Assembly: GCA_964591605.1 (NCBI GenBank)
Contig: CAZQEN010000453.1
Location: 1-5,145 of the forward strand
Origin: CAYLLT01 sp964591605
Lineage (GTDB): Bacteria > Planctomycetota > Phycisphaerae > UBA1845 > PWPN01
Length of the DNA: 5,145 nt
Direction of reading: 5' to 3'
The notes beneath the pieces were generated by a model that ran no database searches, had not been told where the DNA came from, and saw only the letters and a list, made by a program, of their open reading frames with translations. Positions 1 through 5,125 of this stretch are shown here, piece by piece (the stretch's first letter is position 1; each line of letters starts with the position of its first letter). The position numbers and the translations under genes are program-made.

Positions 1-1728
1 GCCCAGATCAAGCCCATGAAACGGGCCGGCGAGTCCGGCCATCACATCACCGCAGAGGCGGAGTGGGCGTCGATGGGGGCGGTGTCGGTGGAACTGTGGT
101 TCGATGACGCCTCCGGACTGCTGCAGGAGATGCGCTACGACATGACCGAGACGTACCGGACACTGGCGGAGAACCTGCCCGGCAACGACGAGGACGAAGA
201 GAGCAAAGACGATGAGAAGAAGTCGGCGCCCAAGGTCAAGAAGGCGGTGATGATCGTCCGGATGGAAGACATCAAGCTCAATGAACCGATCCCTGACGAG
301 CGGTTCGTTTTTAAACCGGGGGCGGATGATGAAAAAGTGGATGCCTTCGAGTCCGGCGATGAGGAACAGGAAGCCCGGCAGCGGGAGCTGATCGGCGAGG
401 CGGCGCCGGAGCTGGGGGGTAAGGATCTGGCCGACCAGGCGGTATCGCTGGCCGACTTCAAGGGCAAGGTGGTGTTACTGGATTTCTGGGCGACCTGGTG
501 CGGGCCGTGCGTCATGGCGCTGCCGGAGCTCCAGAAACTCGCGGACGAATACGCCCGCGAGAAGGACGTGGTCATCCTGGGGGTGAATCAGGACGGCGAA
601 GGCAGCACCGAGCGGGTGGCCAGGTTCCTGGAGAAAAAGAAGATCACGATCCGGCAGATGATGGGGGCGGACGAGAAGCAGGTTGAAGGCTATCGCCTCA
701 CGGGCATTCCGTGCGTGGTGCTGATCGACCGGAAGGGCATCATCCAACACATCAAGAGCGGCTTCAGCCCGGGCGAGGGCAAGGAGCTCAAGGAGTCGAT
801 GGGCAAGCTGCTCAAGGGTGAAAGCCTGTTCGATCCGCAGGAGTTGGCGAAGGAGCGCGAGGAGCGCAGGAAGGAAAAGGCACAGCGTGCGGAAAAGGCT
901 GGCGACCGCGGGCAGGCGGCGTCCGGGCCGGCGGAGCGGGGAAAGACCCCGGTCCAGGCGGATGCGCAGCAGAAACCGACGGCCACCGCGCCGGGCACGC
1001 CTGAGGAGGTGGCACCGGACGCGCTGGTCCGCCAGGGCACCTCGCGCACGATGGTCAGCGGATGGCAGTCGAAGGAAGTCGACATCGATGGTGATGGGCA
1101 GACAGAGCTGGTTATGCCTTCCTACAGCGGCCGGATGTACGTGCTGAAAGCGGACCAGGAGAATGTCCGGGAAGTGCGGCTGGAAGGGATGTCCCGTACG
1201 GGGTATCTGTCAGACTTCTCCGCGGTGCGGATGGCCGAAGGCACCGGGTGGTTCGTCGGAGCCCAGACGCAGACGGGCTTCTTCAGAACGCGGACACGGC
1301 TGATGGTCTCGCTCCACAAGCCGGACGGCGCTCGGGTGTGGCAGTACGAAATACCGGCCGGCAGCGACGGGAGCGGCGACATCAAGGTGCAGGCGGGCGA
1401 CCTTGACGCCGACGGCCGGAACGAGTTCGTGGTGGGCTGTACGTGGTCTGAGATACCGAAGAAGAGGAGCAGTTTCACCGTCTCCAACCAGCAGGCGTAC
1501 CTGTTCGTGCTCGACGATCAGGGCCGCCTGCTCACCGGCCGGAAGGTGGGCGAGTCGATCCAGGTGCTCAAGGTGCTTGGACCCGCGAAGGCCGGGACGC
1601 CCACCCGGATTCTGGTATTCGACAACGGGGGCAAACGGACGCAGTACCACTTCAACCGGGCCGCAGCGAGCAGGCCGGCGGGGGCAACCCAGCCTGCGGC
1701 CGCGACGAAACCGAGTACGGCGGGTTGA
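1..1728 (+). CDS. LolA-like / TlpA-like thioredoxin / FG-GAP repeat fusion protein, 5' end cut by window
   Basis: Probable exported thiol-disulfide oxidoreductase. The frame is open from base 1, so the gene starts outside the window. Residue numbers here count from the Met at base 16. Residues 1-110 look like the end of a LolA/DUF2092-type lipoprotein-carrier domain (a beta-strand pattern ending in PIPDERFVFKPG), interrupted by an acidic insert at 56-70. Residues about 128-268 are a TlpA/AhpC-type thioredoxin domain with VVLLDFWATWCGPC (active-site C162 and C165) and the cis-proline loop TGIPCVVLID (P232). Residues 275-335 are a charged, then Ala/Pro-rich linker. From 345 on there are two calcium-loop motifs of FG-GAP/VCBS type, DIDGDGQTE (356-364) and DLDADGRNE (462-470), followed by an Ala/Pro/Thr-rich tail. 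A signal peptide would lie upstream and cannot be seen. The thioredoxin call is firm. The N-terminal call is moderate. The C-terminal part has too few repeats for a full propeller. The redox partner is unknown. Confidence 0.88.
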   Translation, partial: AQIKPMKRAGESGHHITAEAEWASMGAVSVELWFDDASGLLQEMRYDMTETYRTLAENLPGNDEDEESKDDEKKSAPKVKKAVMIVRMEDIKLNEPIPDERFVFKPGADDEKVDAFESGDEEQEARQRELIGEAAPELGGKDLADQAVSLADFKGKVVLLDFWATWCGPCVMALPELQKLADEYAREKDVVILGVNQDGEGSTERVARFLEKKKITIRQMMGADEKQVEGYRLTGIPCVVLIDRKGIIQHIKSGFSPGEGKELKESMGKLLKGESLFDPQELAKEREERRKEKAQRAEKAGDRGQAASGPAERGKTPVQADAQQKPTATAPGTPEEVAPDALVRQGTSRTMVSGWQSKEVDIDGDGQTELVMPSYSGRMYVLKADQENVREVRLEGMSRTGYLSDFSAVRMAEGTGWFVGAQTQTGFFRTRTRLMVSLHKPDGARVWQYEIPAGSDGSGDIKVQAGDLDADGRNEFVVGCTWSEIPKKRSSFTVSNQQAYLFVLDDQGRLLTGRKVGESIQVLKVLGPAKAGTPTRILVFDNGGKRTQYHFNRAAASRPAGATQPAAATKPSTAG

Positions 1729-1768
1729 GCGAGGCGGCGAGCATTCGACCGCATGACTGTGACAGCAT

Positions 1769-1797
1769 TGCCAAGCGGGCTTGTGTGGCACCTTTTG
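1769..1797 (+). terminator. Possible weak intrinsic terminator after the thioredoxin gene
   Basis: TGCCA (1769-1773) pairs with TGGCA (1786-1790), and an alternative inner pairing is AAGC with GCTT (1773-1776 with 1779-1782). The hairpin is followed by CCTTTTG. It sits 40 bp after the thioredoxin stop codon, which fits termination of that transcript. The stem is short and the T-run has only four bases, so this is tentative. It overlaps the proposed promoter of the next unit. Confidence 0.3.
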
Positions 1798-1810
1798 TCC
1801 CAGATAGAAT
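1781..1810 (+). promoter_or_regulatory. Possible sigma-70-like promoter of the toxin-antitoxin module
   Basis: TTGTGT (1781-1786, 3 of 6 matches to TTGACA) lies 18 bp before TAGAAT (1805-1810, 5 of 6 matches to TATAAT). Transcription would begin near 1817, only about five bases before the antitoxin ATG, which would make that mRNA nearly leaderless. This agrees with the lack of a clear Shine-Dalgarno sequence before 1822. The -35 match is poor, so confidence is low. Confidence 0.35.
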
Positions 1811-1812
1811 GC

Positions 1813-1822
1813 TCTCTAGAGA
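1813..1822. promoter_or_regulatory. Perfect 10-bp palindrome at the antitoxin start, candidate autoregulatory operator
   Basis: TCTCTAGAGA is identical to its own reverse complement. It lies directly after the possible -10 box and its last base is the A of the antitoxin ATG. Type II toxin-antitoxin operons are usually repressed by their own antitoxin bound to palindromes at exactly this place. The operator role is inferred from position and symmetry only. Confidence 0.4.
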
Positions 1823-2007
1823 TGAACACCATCCAGGAAATCGAGAAGGCCATTGAAGCGCTGCCGCTGGTGGAGCGACTCAGGCTTTATAGAGACATGC
1901 CGCAACTGATCGGTCGTGACGTGGCTGACCTCGACTGGGAGCGGCTGGCCCTGGAAAACTTCTTCCAGGACGACGCGCCGACGGACGAAGTATATGACCG
2001 CTTATGA
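1822..2007 (+). CDS. Small acidic antitoxin of a PemK/MazF-type toxin-antitoxin module
   Basis: A 61-aa protein predicted to neutralise the toxin encoded next to it. It has 15 Asp/Glu against 7 Lys/Arg. The N-terminal half is helix-like (QEIEKAIEALP...ERLRLYRDMPQLI), and the C-terminal half is acidic, ending in ENFFQDDAPTDEVYDRL. Antitoxins of this class typically use such an acidic tail to wrap the toxin and block its RNA site. No AbrB, ribbon-helix-helix or other DNA-binding domain is obvious. The ATG at 1822 is preferred over the in-frame ATG at 1753 because the extra 23 residues do not look antitoxin-like and would overlap a terminator-like hairpin and the possible promoter. The reading frame overlaps the toxin gene by 14 bp, which suggests translational coupling. 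The identification rests mainly on the size, charge and partner gene. I do not recognise a named family with certainty. Confidence 0.75.
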   Translation: MNTIQEIEKAIEALPLVERLRLYRDMPQLIGRDVADLDWERLALENFFQDDAPTDEVYDRL

Positions 2008-2338
2008 GGTCGGCGACATCGTCTCGGTGGAGTTTCCTTTTTCTGACTTGCAGACCCGCAAGCGGCGTCCTGGCCTGGTTCTGCTCAGCACGGATGATGA
2101 TCTTCTGCTTGCCCGTCTGACGACGGCTTCCGCGCGGGAGTCGTCGGACGTCGCGCTGAACAAATGGGCCGAAGCCGGTTTGCCGCTGCCCTCCGTTGTC
2201 CGCCTGACAAAACTCGCCACCGTGGACGGCCGTCTCGTCCGCCACGTTATAGGGCATCTGGACCCGCAAGACGCCCGGAGACTTGCTCAGGCGTGGGAGG
2301 ATCTTGCGGCCAGTATCGCGTCCGAATTGAGCAAATGA
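1994..2338 (+). CDS. PemK/MazF-family mRNA-interferase toxin
   Basis: A 114-aa protein, the usual length for this family, predicted to be a cytoplasmic sequence-specific endoribonuclease that halts growth when the antitoxin is lost. The family pattern is clear: YEVGDIVSVEFPFSD (4-18) is the first strand, KRRPGLVLL (23-31) carries the conserved Arg-Pro, ARLTT (40-44) supplies the Thr of the active-site region, and LPSVVRLTKLATVDGRLV (65-82) followed by HVIGHLD (84-90) is the typical C-terminal part. R25 and T43/T44 are the likely equivalents of the catalytic Arg and Thr of MazF, judged by position only. The ATG at 1994 is chosen because the frame upstream of it (back to 1916) lies inside the antitoxin gene and gives Arg/Thr/Ser-rich shadow sequence. 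A GGA core at 1983-1985 sits eight bases before it. The 14-bp overlap with the antitoxin stop supports co-translation. Confidence 0.9.
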   Translation: MTAYEVGDIVSVEFPFSDLQTRKRRPGLVLLSTDDDLLLARLTTASARESSDVALNKWAEAGLPLPSVVRLTKLATVDGRLVRHVIGHLDPQDARRLAQAWEDLAASIASELSK

Positions 2339-2357
2339 CGCCTGCCGACCGGCTCGC

Positions 2358-2371
2358 CTGGTCCTCACCAG
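2358..2371. terminator. Small hairpin in the convergent gap
   Basis: CTGGT (2358-2362) and ACCAG (2367-2371) form a 5-bp stem with a four-base loop. It lies between the toxin stop at 2338 and the converging stop at 2382, where a bidirectional terminator is expected. There is no T-run on either side, so this is weak. Confidence 0.22.
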
Positions 2372-2381
2372 ACATCTGACA

Positions 2382-3230
2382 TTACAGCGGTGCATCGAGT
2401 GACTCTGCCGGCCGCGGTTCCGTGGCGAACGGGGTTCCGCATTCGGGGCAGACGGTGGATTCGAGCTGGTAGAGGGGGTAGCCGCATTTGCGGCACTGGT
2501 CTTCGAGAATCTCGATGTGGAAGCCCAGGCCGCAGCGGGCGCATCGGGATTTGCCGGCGGGGAGCTGCTGGGCGTGGCTGCAGCGCGGGCAGGTGAGGGT
2601 GAGCATGCCGCGGACGGTGGCGAGGCCTTCGGTGGTGCGGAGGCCTGAGATGCGGTGCAGGACCATGACGGTGATGGAGCCGCAGACGCCGAGGATGATG
2701 AGCACGCCATAGCCGCGCCAGATTTCACTCTCGGCGATGTCCATCCAGACGTCGGCCAGTACCAGGAGCAGCAGCAGGACCGACACGCAGACGGCTGCCA
2801 GGCGTACCCACTCATACCCCGTGCGGAGTTTGGCCAAGCCCAACAGGGCGATGTGCGTCGTCAGACCGGCGACGACGCTGACGGAGATGAGGCACTTTTC
2901 CATCGTCTGATAGAACCCGACATACGCTCTGCTCTCGAGGAGGTCCCAGATTTCGACGAGCCAGACGGCGACGGCGGCCAGGATGGCCAGCAGGGCCGCG
3001 ACGGCCGCGGGGCGCCAGCGGTTTCGGGCCAGGGGGAGGGCGGCGGCCCAGCCCAGGAGGCAGGCGACGGCCATCAGGACGGACGTGCCCAGGACGCGGC
3101 TCTCAAACCAGCCCAGGTTGCCGCCGATCAGGACATAGATGCCGGCCACGCTGCAGAGGGCTACGCAGGCGATGAGGGCAAAGAGCAGACCGCGCTGGAG
3201 GGAGGCGGTGATGGTCATGGCGACCATCAT
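2382..3230 (-). CDS. Six-helix membrane protein with C-terminal double zinc ribbon
   Basis: About 282 aa, function unknown. Six hydrophobic stretches fit membrane helices at roughly residues 15-37, 46-66, 75-92, 112-133, 143-163 and 174-191. The tail holds two four-cysteine metal sites: C214/C217 with C230/C233 (CPRC...CARC), and C246/C249 with C261/C264 (CRKCGYPLY...CPECG). Tails of the second type are common on planctomycete membrane proteins. An even number of helices puts both ends on the same side, most likely the cytoplasm, where zinc ribbons fold. The frame stays open to 3437, but that extension is read through tandem repeats and gives repeat peptide (SHISHLTSHIS), so it is rejected. 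Start candidates are ATGs at 3230, 3227 and 3218. None has a clear Shine-Dalgarno, so the exact start is uncertain. Such proteins may sense metal or bind a partner, but no role can be assigned. Confidence 0.75.
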   Translation of the reverse strand: MMVAMTITASLQRGLLFALIACVALCSVAGIYVLIGGNLGWFESRVLGTSVLMAVACLLGWAAALPLARNRWRPAAVAALLAILAAVAVWLVEIWDLLESRAYVGFYQTMEKCLISVSVVAGLTTHIALLGLAKLRTGYEWVRLAAVCVSVLLLLLVLADVWMDIAESEIWRGYGVLIILGVCGSITVMVLHRISGLRTTEGLATVRGMLTLTCPRCSHAQQLPAGKSRCARCGLGFHIEILEDQCRKCGYPLYQLESTVCPECGTPFATEPRPAESLDAPL

Positions 3231-3255
3231 ACTGCGAAGTCGGGGGAAGGTGGTT

Positions 3256-3282
3256 CCACAGAGGGCACCGAGGACACAGAGC
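3256..3282. repeat. Three-copy imperfect 9-bp tandem repeat
   Basis: CCACAGAGG (3256-3264), GCACCGAGG (3265-3273) and ACACAGAGC (3274-3282) are three adjacent near-copies of a unit close to RCACMGAGG. The block lies about 25 bp upstream of the start region of the zinc-ribbon membrane protein gene, within its likely leader. Similar CACAGAG-rich blocks are, to my recollection, scattered through intergenic DNA of many environmental genomes. I could not check that. Confidence 0.7.
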
Positions 3283-3332
3283 GGGTTTGGCGGCAACCGA
3301 AACTGAGTATCACGAAAACGAGATCTGAGAAG

Positions 3333-3381
3333 GTGAGATGTGAGACGTGAGATGTGAGATGTGAGATGTGAGATGTGAGAG
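3333..3381. repeat. Seven-copy 7-bp tandem repeat (GTGAGAT)n
   Basis: Seven contiguous heptamers: GTGAGAT, GTGAGAC, then four GTGAGAT, then GTGAGAG. Only the second and last units differ, each at the final base. The array lies in the spacer between the two minus-strand genes. Its near perfection suggests recent slippage growth or ongoing copy-number variation. A 7-bp unit gives the same heptapeptide cycle in every frame, so it keeps false reading frames open on the minus strand. Confidence 0.92.
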
Positions 3382-3394
3382 GGATTACAGCCTC

Positions 3395-3409
3395 GCCCCC
3401 TGTGGGGGC
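3395..3409 (-). terminator. GC-rich hairpin after the 488-aa protein gene, possible terminator
   Basis: GCCCCC (3395-3400) and GGGGGC (3404-3409) form a perfect 6-bp all-GC stem with a TGT loop. Reading the minus strand, it starts 29 bp after the stop codon at 3439, the usual distance for a terminator. No T-run follows, so any termination would not be the classic intrinsic type. An mRNA-stabilising role is also possible. Confidence 0.4.
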
Positions 3410-3438
3410 CGGAGCGCGTATCCACACCACAGGCCACC

Positions 3439-4905
3439 TTACCGCTCGTCAGTCTGGGTACGGGCCTGCGAGGCGGCCTGGATCACCGCGTGCGGAATCA
3501 TGTGGATCTCACCCTCGGGACCGGGGTCAGCCAGGCAGTACAGAGGCAGCTCCAGACGCCTCTGCGGCAGGAAATCACTGACGATCATCAAATCAAATGC
3601 ATATACGTCGCTGCCGCCGGTGAACCGGCTGGGAAGCCTCCTGCGGCGGTTGGGCGTGTATCGTTCATCCATGAGGAGTGTGAGCAGTTCCTTCTCATGC
3701 TCATCCTTCGGTCCGGCAGACTCGACTTGCTGAATCTGATGCACGATGGACATCATCAGGTTCGCGTCGGCCGCCTGTGGGTCGGGCGAGCCCATCACCA
3801 GGCCCGGCGCCAGGACCCCCGGCTTCTCCAGGAGCATGCGGTTGACCATGATGGGGAAGGTGGCAACGGGCACCATCCGCTGGACCCGCTGCACATGGTC
3901 GTCCCAGGTGCGACGGCGCCGGCGAGAATCGGACCAGGCACTCAGAAGCAGGCCAATCGCGATCGGAATCCCGGCGACGCTGATGGCACAGAGGGCGGCC
4001 AGCACATAGCGCCACCTCGGCGGAGGATGGATTCTGCGCCAGTGCCGCTCGCCGTCCGGAGAGCGCAGCCATGCGAGGTACGCCTGGCGAATCCGAGATA
4101 CCAGATCATCGCGGCGAGAGCCGGGCAGTGCCGGGACGGTCGGTTCCAGCTGCGTTGGAGGATGGTCTGCCGACAGCGGTTCGATCAAGCGGCCGCTCAG
4201 GTGGAAGCTGCCGGCCACAATGCCATTCACCTGAGGCTGGCCGCCGGCCTGCTCGGGAGTGGCCACGACATCGACCGTGCCGCCCAGCGTCCTCACCTCC
4301 AATCCGTAGAAGGGCCGGCCGGTCTGCGAATTGGTCAGGTAGCGTACGGATTGGATTCGGCCGGCGAAGATCGCGACCGGCCTGGGGGGCTCGATGGCGC
4401 CGCCGCCAGGCTCGAAGGTGCCACTGGGGATGAGCGCGCCGTCGGGGCTGAGCTCGCCCATCGGAGAACGGCGGAACGCCTCCTCGTTGGAGAACACTCC
4501 CAGTTCGTGAGGGAATGCCGCAACCTGCAGCGTGGCCTGGACCGGCAACTGGAGACGTGCCACGGAGAGCCGAAAGTCGGGCACGTCGATCACGATGGGG
4601 ACCGCCAACTCCTCCTCCCCCAGACGGCCCCGGAGCTGCCCATCCAGCGGTGTGCCGCCGACGCTCTCCACCTGTCCCACATGGACCTGGTAGCGGGACC
4701 GGCCGCTGAAGTGCGGGTTGCACCCCACGAGACGCCCGTCGGGGTCGAGTTGACTCCACAGCTCGCAGCCCTCGGGCGTGTTGTAGTAAAGGTACGCGCC
4801 GCCGATCGGTGTCGGCAGGTTGCGGGCGTGCAAACCACTGACCAGTTGTTCCAGCTCCGCGGGGCTGCCGACCGAAAAGCCGATGCTCGCGAAGTGGTTC
4901 GGCAT
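3439..4905 (-). CDS. Uncharacterised 488-aa protein with OB-like region and one membrane helix
   Basis: I do not recognise a named family. The start MPNHFASIGFSV is supported by GGAG seven bases upstream (4913-4916). The longer in-frame ATG at 5049 would add 48 residues of poor-quality sequence. Residues 1-75 include GAYLYYNTPEGCELW and GRLVGCNPHFSG, which recall strands of glyoxalase/VOC-like folds. This is only a resemblance. Residues 175-242 (AGRIQSVRYLTN...TGRPFYGLEVRTLGGTVDVVA...GIVAGSFHLSGRL) look like a five-strand OB-type beta domain. One helix spans about 299-324 and is flanked by positive clusters on both sides (RHWRRIHPPPRWR and SRRRRR), so topology is ambiguous. The soluble C-terminal part, about 335-488, contains PIMVNRMLLEKPGVLAPGLV and a strand-rich stretch, RRLELPLYCLAD. 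There is no signal peptide. It points the same way as the zinc-ribbon gene but is separated from it by 208 bp of repeats and a hairpin. Confidence 0.78.
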   Translation of the reverse strand: MPNHFASIGFSVGSPAELEQLVSGLHARNLPTPIGGAYLYYNTPEGCELWSQLDPDGRLVGCNPHFSGRSRYQVHVGQVESVGGTPLDGQLRGRLGEEELAVPIVIDVPDFRLSVARLQLPVQATLQVAAFPHELGVFSNEEAFRRSPMGELSPDGALIPSGTFEPGGGAIEPPRPVAIFAGRIQSVRYLTNSQTGRPFYGLEVRTLGGTVDVVATPEQAGGQPQVNGIVAGSFHLSGRLIEPLSADHPPTQLEPTVPALPGSRRDDLVSRIRQAYLAWLRSPDGERHWRRIHPPPRWRYVLAALCAISVAGIPIAIGLLLSAWSDSRRRRRTWDDHVQRVQRMVPVATFPIMVNRMLLEKPGVLAPGLVMGSPDPQAADANLMMSIVHQIQQVESAGPKDEHEKELLTLLMDERYTPNRRRRLPSRFTGGSDVYAFDLMIVSDFLPQRRLELPLYCLADPGPEGEIHMIPHAVIQAASQARTQTDER

Positions 4906-4912
4906 GAGGGCG

Positions 4913-4916
4913 CTCC
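4913..4916 (-). promoter_or_regulatory. Shine-Dalgarno site of the 488-aa protein gene
   Basis: On the minus strand GGAG lies seven bases before the ATG at 4905. This is the best-placed ribosome binding site in the window and decides the start in favour of 4905 over 5049. Confidence 0.7.
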
Positions 4917-4935
4917 GAGCGAATGAGAAACCGGG

Positions 4936-4945
4936 GAGCCGGCTC
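4936..4945. promoter_or_regulatory. Perfect 10-bp palindrome in the leader of the 488-aa protein gene
   Basis: GAGCCGGCTC equals its own reverse complement. It lies between the possible promoter and the Shine-Dalgarno site, where a repressor could bind. In GC-rich DNA such palindromes arise fairly often by chance, so the functional claim is weak. Confidence 0.25.
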
Positions 4946-4967
4946 GCGTTTCGAGAAAGACGGCGAC

Positions 4968-4997
4968 AGCATAGCCGCAGGGTATCGGATACAGCAA
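4968..4997 (-). promoter_or_regulatory. Possible promoter of the 488-aa protein gene
   Basis: On the minus strand TTGCTG (4997-4992) is followed 18 bases later by TATGCT (4973-4968), matching the sigma-70 consensus at 3 of 6 and 4 of 6 positions. Transcription would start near 4961, leaving a leader of roughly 56 bases. The match is modest. A separate TTGGCA (5018-5013) has a better -35 match but no well-spaced -10. Confidence 0.28.
4982..4992. promoter_or_regulatory. 11-bp palindrome inside the possible promoter spacer
   Basis: GTATC (4982-4986), a central G, then GATAC (4988-4992) form a perfect odd-length palindrome. It lies between the proposed -35 and -10 boxes, overlapping the last base of the -35. 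This is a classic position for a repressor site, although no regulator gene is visible in the window. Confidence 0.3.
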
Positions 4998-5042
4998 GGC
5001 GGTCGGACGGGGTGCCAAGGGAGAGGGTGTATCCAGAATTCA

Positions 5043-5064
5043 GTGGCATGCGGGTGGCATGCGG
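5043..5064. repeat. Exact tandem duplication of an 11-bp unit
   Basis: GTGGCATGCGG occurs twice back to back (5043-5053 and 5054-5064) with no mismatch. Each copy contains the 6-bp palindrome GCATGC, so the two symmetric centres are 11 bp apart, about one DNA turn. This resembles an iteron or tandem operator. It lies about 46 bp upstream of the proposed -35 of the 488-aa protein gene. Confidence 0.8.
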
Positions 5065-5085
5065 TCGCCGCGGCGGCCACCCGCA
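5049..5085. repeat. 10-bp perfect stem-loop with a palindromic loop
   Basis: TGCGGGTGGC (5049-5058) is the exact reverse complement of GCCACCCGCA (5076-5085). The 17-base loop contains CGCCGCGGCG (5066-5075), itself a perfect 10-bp palindrome. The left arm overlaps both copies of the 11-bp tandem repeat. It could be a structured RNA element, the terminator of a gene beyond the window, or a protein-binding site. Confidence 0.65.
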
Positions 5086-5100
5086 ATCGTGGATGCAGAT

Positions 5101-5125
5101 TGCCCGTGGCCCACTCCCACGGGCA
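5101..5125. terminator. 9-bp perfect stem-loop, possible terminator of a gene beyond the window
   Basis: TGCCCGTGG (5101-5109) pairs exactly with CCACGGGCA (5117-5125) around a seven-base loop. The stem is strong and GC-rich. No T-run follows on either strand, so a classic intrinsic terminator is not shown. With the stem-loop at 5049-5085 it forms a pair of consecutive hairpins only 15 bp apart. Confidence 0.45.

Noticed and set aside
1210..1791. Minus-strand 193-codon open frame opposite the thioredoxin gene
   Set aside because: It is antisense to a gene with clear domains, and its product is Arg/His/Pro-rich with no recognisable motif.
1753..1821. Longer antitoxin start at the ATG at 1753
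   Set aside because: The extra 23 residues lack antitoxin character and overlap a terminator-like hairpin and the possible promoter.
2655..3350. Plus-strand 231-codon open frame opposite the membrane-protein gene
   Set aside because: The product is mostly Asp, Gly, Gln and Ala, the mirror of hydrophobic codons on the other strand, and it runs into the tandem repeats.
3333..3381. 7-mer array considered as a CRISPR array
   Set aside because: The units are 7 bp and contiguous with no spacers, so it is a simple tandem repeat.
3231..3437. N-terminal extension of the zinc-ribbon membrane protein to the ATG at 3437
   Set aside because: The added residues are the translation of the 7-mer array and the 9-mer block, and the extension would nearly abut the stop of the upstream gene.
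3490..4926. Plus-strand 478-codon open frame opposite the 488-aa protein gene
   Set aside because: It covers almost the same span as a minus-strand gene with a good ribosome binding site. Its product is low-complexity in Arg, Gly, His and Ala with no domain pattern, as expected of an antisense shadow in GC-rich DNA.
4106..5086. Minus-strand 326-codon open frame in another frame of the 488-aa protein gene
   Set aside because: It is Arg/Pro/Ala/Gly-rich and overlaps the better-supported frame over nearly its whole length.
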